A DNA stretch of 64,000 bases, taken from contig OX345636.1 in NCBI GenBank assembly GCA_947044365.1, forward strand, positions 58,903,537 through 58,967,536, written 5' to 3'. This stretch comes from Petrosia ficiformis. Taxonomy: Eukaryota; Porifera; Demospongiae; Haplosclerida; Petrosiidae. Under the pieces are notes generated by a model. That model was given only the letters and a program-made list of their open reading frames with translations. It was not told the origin of the DNA and did no database searches. The translations under genes were made by a program, and so were the position numbers. Below, in pieces: positions 28,101 to 41,900 of the stretch; position 1 is the first letter of the stretch; every line of letters starts with the position of its first letter.

Positions 28101-29938
28101 CAATAATCATGCAATCGCGATAATCATGCAAATCAATAATCACCTCAAACAAAAATGTAACGGTTTGATTATTGTTTATTATAAACACCGTGATTTAATC
28201 GTCAAACTGGTTAATCGCCCAACACTACACACATGTATACATGTAATTATAAATTATTGTTAATGTACATTGAGCTAACCTGTAGTATTGAGCAATTATT
28301 GAATATTCTAATAAATGAACATCTTTAGAGAGTTCAATTTATCATGTACTGTATGATACAAAGATCATGATGATCAACTGAATAAAGAGTGTGTAACATA
28401 TAAAAACAAGTGTATATAGAGAAAAAAACATCCCTACATTTGCTTTGTGATGACTATGTATTAAGCATTGCTGATGGCACTAGTGTCTCTACCTTTCTGT
28501 GTACTCCTGAAGATGTAAGTGTAAGCCTAATTGCAGTTTAAATACACAGATGTCTGATGAACTGACTGAGGTACTCCTTCAAGGTTCTAAATGATGACTT
28601 CCTCGTGTCTGAAACTCAACAACTTATTATACTTACTTGTTAAAGATTCTTGCATAATATCTATACTGTTTCTCTGCTATATACAACAGTTATTAGCAGT
28701 TTTACATCCTTTTTGAATCTTCCTGGCTGGTCTGTAGCTCAAACGCGCGTTCTTTTACGTGCCATGCCCATTAATTGACCGAGCCCCTGGGAATGACGCA
28801 ACTTCCTTAACTACATATACAACGCATAGTCGCGCAAGTGATACAAGAATATATATATATATAATTATATATATATATACATTAAACCCCGTGGAAAGCA
28901 ATTATAGGGATGGCCCTACGGGCCATAAAAAAGAAGGGCTAAGCAATACTGGAAATTATTTGTTGTACTTGTATTTTATAACTACACATAGTAGCCACAT
29001 TCATTAGTGATAATAATTATCTTAACTAATAAGTTCTAGTGTTGCTTAGACTTTCTCATGTAGTCTCTTCTCTTGTATTTCAATCTTCATTCACTGGATC
29101 ATCATTCTGTTTATATTAAGTTTCTGATGATCTACTTTATTATAATATTTAGTATATGATCAATGATATAACAAAACATTCACATATTATCCATTGACTA
29201 CATTACTGATATGAATGTACACTTGAATTGAGCTAATTATAAACCTGATACTATTTAAATATCATTAAAAGCTAGGACATTGTTTGTATAAATTATAATT
29301 ATATTATGTATAATAATTATCTCTTGGTAGAGATATAATAAACCTATAAAATGTTTTCAAAATCTCGCTCATGTAGTGTCATGGGAATTCATCAATTAAT
29401 TGACATTATTCTGGACTATTACATTCTTGTTTGAAACAAATTGTATCACAGTTTCCCCAGATGCTTCCTCATTTTATCAATATAATTATCAGCCATGCAA
29501 GACTATTATATACTATATACATTTAGTATGTATACAAGTACATCAGTATTTTTGATAATTATTATTATTGTCATGTATTGTCTACAATTATTTTCTTATC
29601 AGTAATTATTGTTCTACACTGTGAGTGCATCATTAAAATAGTAAGGCCCTTAATTAATCCTTAGACAACTGTTATGGAATATACAACAGTGTACATGTAT
29701 GTGACATTTGGTACCATACTGCATTCATGATCATGATGTAGCATTCCAAGTGTCATGTTTGTCCTCAGCAGCAAATCCGAGGAAGTCATGACGATTATTT
29801 GAGCTGAAAATAGACTTAGACAGATTTTAATGGATATCCCCATTTGTTCAGCATTAATAAGGGCAGCACCACATTGATACTTGGGTTTTCATGCATTTGT
29901 GATATCTTCTTGAATGAACCATGCACATGTACACTCTG

Positions 29939-29974
<36 letters not shown>

Positions 29975-32900
29975 TGTAGATGGTGTGAGACTAACAGTCT
30001 ACATCCTCATGATAGGAAACAAAATGACTGCATTAATTATCCTCTATCCATTTTAGTATATTGTACATGTCACTACAATGTCTCCATAAGTTACATGTAC
30101 TGTACAACCTCTTAAAAGCAGATGCACATGGTAAATTTGAAAATATTTTCAGTCGCTATTGATTTCATAGGCATAGCCAGACCTTTAGGATTGGGTGGGC
30201 CATGTAAAGCATAGATCGGCACGCAAAGCATGCCAAAACATTTTATCGTTAATAAATCCATGATAAGTGTGCTCTACCATTCGTGGCCAGGCAGACAAGT
30301 TGAGTTGGAGCTAGTTCAACTCTATTCTTGAGAGCATACAAACTCTCTGATGTTCTTTGAGTGAAAAAACGATATTTATCACACAATAATTATAGTACAA
30401 TGTACCTTACACCACACCTCCTAATTATGTGAATAATATTGCCTGAGCCACAGCCCAGGCTGGCCCTGTGCTAGCTACACCTATCCTTGCAGTGACTAAC
30501 TCTCTAAAATAAGGACACCTTGCTATTATGTAAAGCAGTCAGAAATATACATGCCACAAATATTTTTTCTTAATTTATTGAAGGACAAAAAAATTTAAAC
30601 ACAAAGCGAAAAACATCATCTGATCTTTCAATATGGTACCATTGGTGGCAGTCTATTGGAGAAAGAAGAGTAATCAAACATATACAGCAGTTTTCATCGC
30701 TGCCTTGCTAACGAAAAGAATTTACCTTTTAGTATATATACTCAAGGACCTCGAATTTACAAGTTCTAGAGAGAGTTTAAAAGCATCACGAAAGATGCTG
30801 AAGAAACAAGGCAAAGGAGATTGTCCCCAGGCAGTAATGTCTTACCTAATGAGGATATTGTAGCAAACTGGTGCACGGGGCTGTTCGAATCCAGAACCTT
30901 TAATGTATGGTTTCTGGTATATTACCGCATGGGTATGCGAGGAAGGGATGAACCAAAAAAATATTGTTTTGGAGACTTCACAATTTAGTCCACATCCGAT
31001 GGAAGGAAATACATAGAATACACCAGTGAACAAGACACAAAAACAAGATCTTGAGAGCATGAATATGATCATCGCTCTTTCAAGCCCAAAATGTGGGCTA
31101 CCCCTGAATGTCCCAAGAGGTGTCCTGTAATCATTTTTGAGCATTTTAGCCAAGACCGACCAGAAAGTATGTGCAAACCAATGTCTCCATTTTACTTAGC
31201 CATTAACGGACTACTATTGGTTGCAAATAGTATAAGATAATGATTTTGCCCCTTTTTTGGGTAAATGTAATTGAAGGGGAAAGTATGTACTATTTTCAGA
31301 CTTGCATGGGTTTTCTGGGATCCAGTAAACCCACACATGTACATGTATTCAAGAGAGTATTTGAAAGTGTAGCTGTAGTATTTCTCTTCCTGAATGAATG
31401 TATATCTGATAGTGACATTACCCTCATGATAAGACATAAACAGACTGATTGTTATACATTAAACATCTTTCCTGATACAGTACATAGACTATTCATAAAT
31501 AAATCAAGTCTACCATTCTATTGTAAGCATTACTAGTATACAGTGTTCTGAACATGATTTTACTATTTGTGGTACATGGATTAATTTATTAAAAGATTTA
31601 ATAGGTGTGGCTAAGTTTCTTGAATCATGGCAAAAGTTAGTAGGAAAACGATGAGTGATAGTGATGTAGGCTTAATTCCAGAGCTGAAATGATGGACCAG
31701 GACCGCTACCAAAAAGCCTAGTGAAAACATACCCTGCTAGTATATTGTTTAATATACATGTACATGTATCTGTACGTTATAAGCGAGAACACACGGTTAA
31801 GGAGGACAATTTTCAGTCCCAATTGGCCTCTTGCCAATCTTTGTAGTTAAAAACCATCATCCTTTTTGTATAAATTATAAGTACTGTGTACCTTACTGAA
31901 CTGTCCATTCAACAATAAACTGTTAACACTACAATTTAATGGGTTCTGTCTTCATGTAACCATTGTGTGATTATGTTATCATTATAATTATCATTATAAT
32001 TATCATAACATTATTCTATACAGTATCATTGTTAGTATTGGGTGTGGTTTTATATTTTATAGAATCAAATGTGTTTCTATTTATAATAATGAATGGTTAC
32101 ATGAACAAACTGTCAGTTAATATCTCATTTGTAATTTATAATGTATGGATTGCCATCTTTTCAAGCCATCCTCTGAATTAATTCACATATTCTATAATCA
32201 ATACATTTTCAGTGGTCCTAATGGCGTGGATGTTCCATTGTATATTGTGTTATATTTGGTGTTTATTATGTTAATAATTATGTTAGTGGAATTAGGAACT
32301 GATAGGCACATTGATTTAAAAAATGGCACTCTAGCTTTGTAATGATATTCATAACTTTTATTAATTTTTAAAAACATATTTCAGTTACATGACAGCATAG
32401 TTTCCCCAGTATATATAGTATTGCATATCGCTGCCAAAAATATTGTGATACGATATATTTGAAATAACTACATGTAGGTGAATGCGGGGTATTGAAAGTA
32501 AGTGTTAGCACTGAGCAGTTATATAATTCCATGGTGATTGTGGTAGGTTGCATTATTGAGATTTAAAAGGCTGTTTCACAGTGACATATATACATGTACA
32601 TGTATATCCAATAAGGTTGTGTACTGGCAGTCTCTTATGCTATTGTCTTCACAATTGAATGCTATACAGGTGTTTTCTACTCAGTCGCTAACAATTGCAG
32701 CCCAGAAGAATTTGAGATGCTCAGCGCTATCTCTCTCTGTATGCATATAATATTATAATTATGTAGCTCTGACTTCAAGTAGTCTTGTTGTAGGTATTCT
32801 TCTCATGATGTCATATCTCTTCATTGAGATTCACACGTATGTATTTTTTACAGGTGTATGTTTATTATGATCGATAATATAAAAAGCATACCGTACATGT

Positions 32901-35900
32901 AAATACACAATGTAAAGAGAATATAAATTATTATCGTCAATAATATAAAATGCATTTACAGACAAACACACTTGACTTATTAGGTTAAGGTCACTAATGC
33001 TCACAATAATAGTAGTATTTATAATATATTTATATTTCATTTAACCATGTGTGAATAGAATACTTTGAAATGACTATATTTAGTTTCAGCTATTAAACAA
33101 TTCCGTTTGTTTAATTCACTATGTACATGTGTATAATTATGAATAAAATAATAGAGTGAAATTATACTTTCACATGTGACCTGTACTTTCAAATGAAATA
33201 AGTAATGAATCTGTATAGGTGAGTATATCTTATAGTCACTATAAAACTATCATGATATCACAGAATCCTTGACTTGTTACTACAAATGCAATCAAAATGT
33301 GGAAGGCTACATCACTTGAATGATAAAATCTTAGGTTTTCATAGCTTAATTAATAGTTTTTACAAAGCAGCTGACTATTAAAATAACATGTTCATGTAGT
33401 TTGGTGGTTATAGTATTACTTGCTTATCCATGTGTACTGTAATAAACTATTACTGTAGAGTGTAGAATCATTCTTGGTATATGTACATCTAATATGTACT
33501 ATAGTAAGAATATGACCTATAGTATTAACATGTATGTAGATACAACAAAGATTTGTACTGATGGGATTTCATTATAATTATAAGTCAAACTTGTAAATTG
33601 TAATGGAATAATTTCATTACTTATTTCATTACTTATTTCATTACTCCCATTACAATATATAAGTTTGATCACATGACTGTGTGTATTCAAAAATGTCACA
33701 TCTAAATCCTGCAATAAAACAAACTGTAACAAAGGCTATATAGCATCCCAGATACACATGTACAGGGTGTATATACCATCCTTCTACAACCTTCTAATCT
33801 AATCAAACTTGTTTGGTCATGTGACTAACTTGTTGAAATATTTGACAGAAATTATGTAATAATAGAAAAGAAATTAATAATAGATTATATAATTATTACA
33901 TGCATGCATATATAATTTATATAAATGAATATCAGCGCATTGTCCCCCCTTGCCATCTTCTGGCCAACATTCCTACTACAGTGGCGTTTATTATCTCGAT
34001 CTTGTAAAGTCCAATCTGATTGCTCAGTTCATTAATTGAACATATATATGACTTGGTATATTCCAAAAGGGCATATCAAAATTAATTAACAAGCTATAGC
34101 GAGGGCTGTGAAGTGTCCTGGATGCCAACCTTCTACCATCATCTGGAGACTGTGATTCACCACGGTAATAACAAAGATTCAAATACATGTCAATCAGGTG
34201 ACAGTCACCTGATTATGATATCAATGCATCAGGAATGTTCACCCAAGTTACCAGACTGTGTTTCGCCGTGGCGCATGTCAGTCTGTAGACGAGACTAGCC
34301 ACCATTGGAGACTGTGCTTCACCACAGATGTGACATACATAGATTAGAATATTTGTAATACACATAGATGGAGCGAATCAGGTGACTGATTATGACATCA
34401 CTGATGATGCACGCAGCTGTTAACTTGCGTCTAATCAGCACTGTACATGCACTTACATGTACTTCTTGTACATACTTGTATTAGATGTTCATACTGTAGT
34501 ACATGTACATATACACACTATGATATTGTTATAATATTTATATAGATTGCCGATATAAATTTGGGGTGGGACTGGAGCCTCCCTTTTTTCTTCTCCTGTA
34601 CTTGTGCTATACATACATTATAAGATACATGTACATGTACATGTTCATACTGTATGTATATTAGTACTTACATGTATACTTGTTATAATGCTTGTTGATT
34701 ATAATACATGTACGTGTACATGTACCATGTATAATACAGTAACATGTACATACATGTACATACATGTACATGTAGTACGTTTACATACATACAGTGTATA
34801 CTGTAATACATGTATATAATACATATGCTATTGTACATTTTGTAACTAGAATACATGTACATGTACATACATGTACAATAATTCATGTTAATACTATAAA
34901 TCATTTTCTTACTATACTACATTCATGTACATGTATTAGATGTACATAGGATAGTACATGTACATGTACATGTACACAATATATTATGTGAGCACAAACA
35001 ATATACATATGTAGCTTAATATTTGTGTTCAGTAGTAGCTTTTATAAGTCAAAAACATGAGAATGATTTTGCCCCTTTTTTGGGTAAATGTATATAGACA
35101 AAGTAATGGGAATATTGAAAGGGTGTCCTCTTCCTTTTGAGGATTTAAACGAAGGGGAAAGTACATATATGTACTATTTTGGGTTTTCTGGGATCCAGTA
35201 TACCCACACACATGTATTCAAGATTGTATTTGAGACGGTAGCTATAGTGTTTCTCTTCCTGAATGAATGTACATTGTGATAGTAACATTACCTCATGATA
35301 AGACACAAACAGACTGAATGTTATACATTAAACATCTCTCCTGATACTATACATAGACTATTCATAAATAAATCAGTGTACAGTGTTCTCAACAGGATTT
35401 TAGTATTTGTAGTACATGTAGAAAAATGATTAATTTATTATAAGATTTAATAGGTGTGGCTAAGTTTCCTGTATCATGCCACAAATTAGTAGGAAAACGA
35501 TGAGTGATGGTGGTGTAGGCTTAATTCCAGAGCTGAAATGATGGACCAGCACCACAACCTAAAAGCCTAGTGAGAACGTACCCTGCTAGTATATTGTCTA
35601 ATGTATGTACATGTATACGTTACAAGTGAGGACACACGATTAAGGAGAACAATTTTCAGTCCCAATTGGCCTCTTGACAATCTTTGTAGTTAAAAAACAT
35701 CATCCTTTTTATATAAATTATAAGTACTGTGTACCTTACTGATCTGTCCATTCAACAATAAACTGTTATCACTACAATTTAATGGGTTCTGTCTTCATGT
35801 AACCATTGTGTGATTATGTCATCATTATCATATACAGTACTTGTTGTGTGTAATATTTGTATCTATGGATTTTCTCCTTGTCTTGGAAAGGTAATCGAGT

Positions 35901-38900
35901 GTTTCAACTGTTAATTGTAGAACTCCAGCATTTCTCATAATGGCACTGTGGTCAGTGTTAATATCGTAGATGTATAGCTGTGGTTATACCACATGCTGTA
36001 TGTAAACTACACTTGACAGGTGTGGTGTAACTAGTAGTTGTGTGAAGACAAGCTAACTAATGTTGGGTTGTTGTAACTTGTTGCAAAGCAAAAAGTGGTT
36101 ATTTGGACAAGTGGACAAGTGTTAATTTCTAGTCCTAAGTGAAATATCAATTTAGATACAATTGTTTCTAAATAAATATAATTACTACATGTCATGTGAT
36201 ATTGTAATTTGAAAACAATGGGATCCAAATGTACCTTGAAATGTCACGTGGAAATCACATACATGTAATAGTATTACATAAGGAATCATTTTTGATAATA
36301 GTATTACATAAGGAATCACCCAATCTACAACCCACTTACATGTAGTTTATAATGTTATAGATATTCATTACCATGTTGTAATATATAATAGAGTAATTTT
36401 ATTGAGCCTTAATAACACGGTAGAGTTTTTTTAATTATCAATAACAATAATAAAATTATTATTAATAAAAACTGAACGTTTCGACCCGAAGGTCTTCTTC
36501 AGCAGTATACAAAAAACAAAACCAAATAGCCTATTTATATACGGACAGATAACAAGTGATGACATCATGACAGTACAAAGAGTGAGAACAATGATGGTAC
36601 AGGAATACAAAGGGTAGTACAGAAAATAACAAGGTTTGACAATGATGGTACAAGAAAAGTAAACTATGACATGAAGGTTTAGATTAAATCTGTGATGGTA
36701 GAATAGAGTCCCAAGACGGATTAATGTGTACTCCAGGGTCTGTATTGATGGTGTCAGAAGTACTTTTTATTAAGATAGCTTCTCTGATCTTTCTTATTCT
36801 CCAATTTTCTTCAACTGCTAAAACTTCACACTTGTCCCATAGAATACTGTGACCTGTAGAATGAACATGTACTGATATAGCATTGTTATGATCTCCGATC
36901 TTGATAGCTCTCTTGTGTTCACTCATCCTGATCTTGAAAGTCCTTCCGGTTTCACCTATGTAAGTTCCACCACATTCACAATGAATGGCATAAATGACCC
37001 CCGTCTTTTCAAAGGGTGGAATCGGTGTTTTGACTTGTGTCAACATATTCCCAAGTGTGCTTTTACTGGTAAAGGCAATTTTCACTGGTAGATGTTTACA
37101 AACTACATCAATATTCTCACTGAGTCCCGGAGTGTATGGCAACACAAAGGTCTTAATCTCTTCATTAGTTCCCTTTTCCCCATGATCTTGTTTGGGGCAT
37201 GTGCCGGTCTTCTTCCTCAGTGCTGCCTGGACTTTCTGTCTTGGGTAGCCATTGTCCATAAAGATATTCTTTAACTTTTTTCTCTCATCACTCTCCATTC
37301 TATCATCTCCACAAATCTTCTCAGCCCTAGATCTAAGTGTTTTGATGATCCCCATTTGTAGTTTATCTTAAACTACATGTATTATATAGTGAGTGTACTG
37401 TATAGCTGTTTTTATTCATGGTAAGAGAAAAACTGTTCCATTACCGACGTACATGTATTTCACACATGCAATTGTAGTCAATTGAAGAACATTTCCGCGA
37501 ACTGTTATTTACACATTCTTCAATCTACTGCGAAATTAAATGAAAATAAACTCCCCTGGAAAAACACCCACTATATGGTACAAGTGTATATAAAATGATT
37601 TCCCTATGCACCTAATTGCTAATTACATGTACTGTATGTGCCTTACTAGTCATGAGGACAGAGGAAAAGATATATGCATGAAAAGTGTATAAAACATTTT
37701 ATGGCCCGTAAGGCCATCCCTATGATTGCTTTCCCACGGGTTCGATGTATGTTTATATATGTAAAGTATATATACATGTTTGTGGCCACTTATGCAATTA
37801 TGTGTTGTATACGTAGTTAAGGAAGTTACGTCTTTCCGGGTACTCGAGCGCTCGGTCAATTAATAGGCGTGGCACGTAAAAGAACATGCGCTCGAGCTCT
37901 ACAGACCAGCAGAAAGAAAGCTACGTGTATGTAGCTTACTTAGGAACTGGAACTAATAGCTAGCTATTCTACCTAAAATATATTCCTAAAGTTCTACAAG
38001 GTCCTTTAAAAGGTAAACAGAGTAGATGATCAAAATACTAATTATAAATAGGCTGATGTGTTTCAACCACGATAAAGATTACTGAATGATGGACACTACA
38101 AAGCAGTCATAGGGATACTTTTTGTCTATATATCTTGTTACCTAAGTCATTTCAGTGGGTGTGGTCAATTATTTTATGTTCTTAACTAAGTTGTTATGTA
38201 TTCTAGTAAAGAAGTAAAGAGAATTTAGTTGAATCAGCTGTACTTTCACATCATAGGCTATTGTTGTTAATTCAGTTTCATCAGTCAAAGATTTGTGGAC
38301 AAGCAGTGGATGATTTCATTCCGGGGCCCTACTTTTCAATCTAATTCATTATCTTATCAATACAATGAAACTTTCATAATGTAAATGCCATCAGGAAAAT
38401 TTTGAAAGTACTTATAATTATGATGGTCCAGACAATTAGGTACCTTATAAGGGCAGTGTACAATATTTGATGTGAATTTTGGCTGGCCATGATAGCCAAC
38501 CAAAGTGATATTTGATTGGCCATTTTTTACATTGCTTGGACATGTGACTACTTGTACAATATGCATACGTGTATATATATGTTACAAATTATTAGTGATA
38601 TATATTTTCATTAAACATAATTTCTAATTTTAAAAAAATAATACTAATCAACCCAACATTTTTCTCATTTTATAAAAATTGACTGGTTACAATGACCAAC
38701 CACATGCACATTTGAATGGTCATTCTAATTATTTGCTCGGAAAATGGCCGATGGCCGACTGTAATATTGTACACTGCAAGGGCATTATTAAGTGTAGCTT
38801 CTGATTTTATAATAGTGATGTGGTAGTTCATTACATTTGTTTATCACATCAGTTCAGTTTGACTAACTCCGTCTGTATCTATTCTGAAGGAGGAGAGCAC

Positions 38901-41900
38901 ATGCAACTCAAATTGACCTTAATATAAAATAGTTATGAATTAATTGAAATAATTGAATATAGTAACACAAAGTGTGACTTCTGTAATATACTATTTGTGA
39001 TGTAATTTTCGAAAGACACATTTTCCCCAAAAATAATTGCTTTTATGCTATTTAATACAATAACATTTGTTATCAGGAAGAGCTATTATTAATCTTCTTA
39101 AATATAGAATTTCATTAATTTCCAGTACAAATGGTGGACTTATGAGCTAATTATTAATTTGATCAAAATTATTTTGCAGGAAGTGTCCTTTTCCGAACAT
39201 TAGATCACATGTTGTATGATAGTTATATTTCATGTACATATATATTTTGTGGAACACACTTTTTCTACATACATATACATGTAACTGCTCCGCACATGTA
39301 TATACATGCTTTAATAATTCCTAAGAAGTTTTGTGATAATAACAATTAAACAATGATTACGATACCCTTCCGCCTACTCTTCGCAGCGAGGATAACAACA
39401 GTACATAACCAGACTGTTTATTGCCGTAGTGCTTGGAAGTCTGGAGACGAGACTAGCCACTATTGGAGACTGTGCCTCACCACAGATAACATATACACAT
39501 ATAGATTGGAATATTTGTAATACACGTAGGTTGAGTGAATCAGGTGACAATCACCTGATTATGATTATCACTGATGATCATCAGGAATGTTAGACAAATT
39601 TGGCATACTGTTTTTCTCCATGGGGCATGGTAGTATGGGGATAAGACTTTCTGTAAAAAATAGTCTCATATTAGAAGAACGCTGTGACATTGTTGGGTGA
39701 GCCTACATGATGGTGACAATACAACATGTGGTATTACTTACACAGCTACATGTAAATAGAACATGTGGTATTACTTACAGCACATACAACATGTACATTT
39801 AGAGCGATTTCAGTAGCAACTTTCTAGTGTTGGACTCACTCAGGCTCATCCCAATTATTTGTACTTGTAACCCCATCATGACAACAGTTACAAGTATTAC
39901 CACATGTTTTATGAACATGTATTAATGTGTATTAGTGATCATATGATTATAAATATACATTTATATGTCTAAGTAAACTATGAATGTAGTACATGTAGTA
40001 TTGTACATGTACATGTATGTTTGATAACTATATTACATGTACATACATGTTAATACTATAGTGCATACATGTATTATATATTCAGTACATGTACATACTA
40101 TGGTAATGTTATAATATATAAATTGTTTTATACTTATATATTCTGCTTTTTATGTTCCGGTTCAAATTACATGTAATATAAGTAATCAGTAACAATTAAT
40201 AATTGCTTAAGGTAAGAATATTGAAAGAATACGTACTACATGTGCATGTATTATAGTATTATAATAACAAGTACAAGTACTAATATGTACGTATGTATAT
40301 TATACATGCAGTATGAACATGTACAGTAGTCCTCAATAATAAGCTCACATAGCATTGTTGTAGTACACAAGTAGTACTCTACACTCCATAAAATACTGAA
40401 AGAGCATATTATTATGCATACTACACTTAATAAAATAATAAACAGCAGTGACATTTGAGCTCCACCTTCTACTACTAACTAACTAACCTTTCTTTACCTC
40501 TACATATATAACTCTCCCATTTTATATAACTAGAGTCTGTAACTTACATGTACTTTGCTGGAAAGAAGAGTTGTTAAGGAAAGCTATACATGTATAAATG
40601 TTAAATGTACATGTATGATGCACTATCAGCAGGAAGATAGCAAGGCTGATGCTTAAAAGTTTAGTAGTCTAAAGGGCAAAACCCACACCTTTGCTTATAC
40701 CTGTGTAACTTCACATTTTACACAACACAGACTTCTAACTTCCTTAATTAGACAGGGGAGCTTCTAACAAAGTCATAGATACCAAATACATGTATCTGTA
40801 CAAGTACATTCTTCGTTAGTCAGAGGAAAGCAACACAGCGAGTGTTTGAAATAGCAGTGGTCAGTGCCAACAGCCATGAGGCTAATGTGCTATGCGTTGT
40901 ACATATATGTACATATTAAAATTAAAATGTTGCTGTAATTAACATGGTGGAACATACTTAGTACATACATGTACGTACTACAATAACACTGTGTGAACTT
41001 TTTATTGAGGGCTACTGTATACAAGAATGTGTACACATATATGTGTCTAGTAATTACATGTAGTCTGATGGCATTGCCTCTTCACTGGTAGGAGGAAGGG
41101 TCTGGGACATACATGTACATGTACATTAGCTGACACCTCCCAATAGCGGACACATCTATAAGACGGACATTTTCTTGCAGTCCCAAACATACTTCCATAG
41201 ATGCCCATAGATTGGAACCCTCTGAAATACGGACACCTCGCTATTTCGTATACCGGACACATATCACGCCCCCATTGATATTATAAGATACGAAAACCAC
41301 TCTATATTGCCATTTAATTTCCTTAATAAGCATGAGCAAAATGCAACAGTTCATGCAGGGGTGTGGAAATAGTGAGCCAATTGCCGAACTGTGTTCATGA
41401 GTTGGTTTTGGTTTTAGAGCAACAGGAACTCACAAAACTAGTACAACTATACTCCAAAAATACTTTAGATGAAACACTTCCTTCAATTGCTCATTTAATA
41501 ACATTTGGTATCAGGAAGAGCTATTATTAATCTTCTTAGATACTGAATTTCAGTACAAAATAGTGGACTTACGTATGAGCTATTAATATTAATTTGATCA
41601 AAATTGTTTTACAGGAAAGTGTCCCTTTACAAAAATTAGGTCACATATTGCATGGTAGTTGTATTTCATGTACATATATATACGTACATGCTTTTTCTAC
41701 ATAAGCTATAACTATTCCTCTACATGTAATCACATATACACATAGTCACACACATGCTTTTATTGCTTTAGCAATTCATAAGAAATTTTGTGATAATATT
41801 TAGATATGGGTTCACTTACAATTACAATTGTAATTGAGATCAATTACAATTACAATTATGTAGTTGTAATTGTACTGTAATTGAAACATTTGTATTGATG

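Larger units (their letters stand above)
36404..37372 (-). mobile_element. Penelope-like retroelement fragment, 5'-truncated
   Basis: Carries the C-terminal part of a Penelope-like polyprotein on the minus strand (36684-37355) plus about 280 bp of 3' sequence with a hammerhead-like motif. The open frame ends upstream in a stop at the truncation point near 37370. Reverse transcriptase motifs are absent; only the region after the RT remains. There is no poly(A) tail. Confidence 0.85.

Noticed and set aside
30870..30900. GTTCGAATCC, resembling a tRNA T-arm
   Set aside because: No acceptor stem, D-arm or anticodon arm can be built around it; the sequence belongs to the Crypton-type pseudogene.
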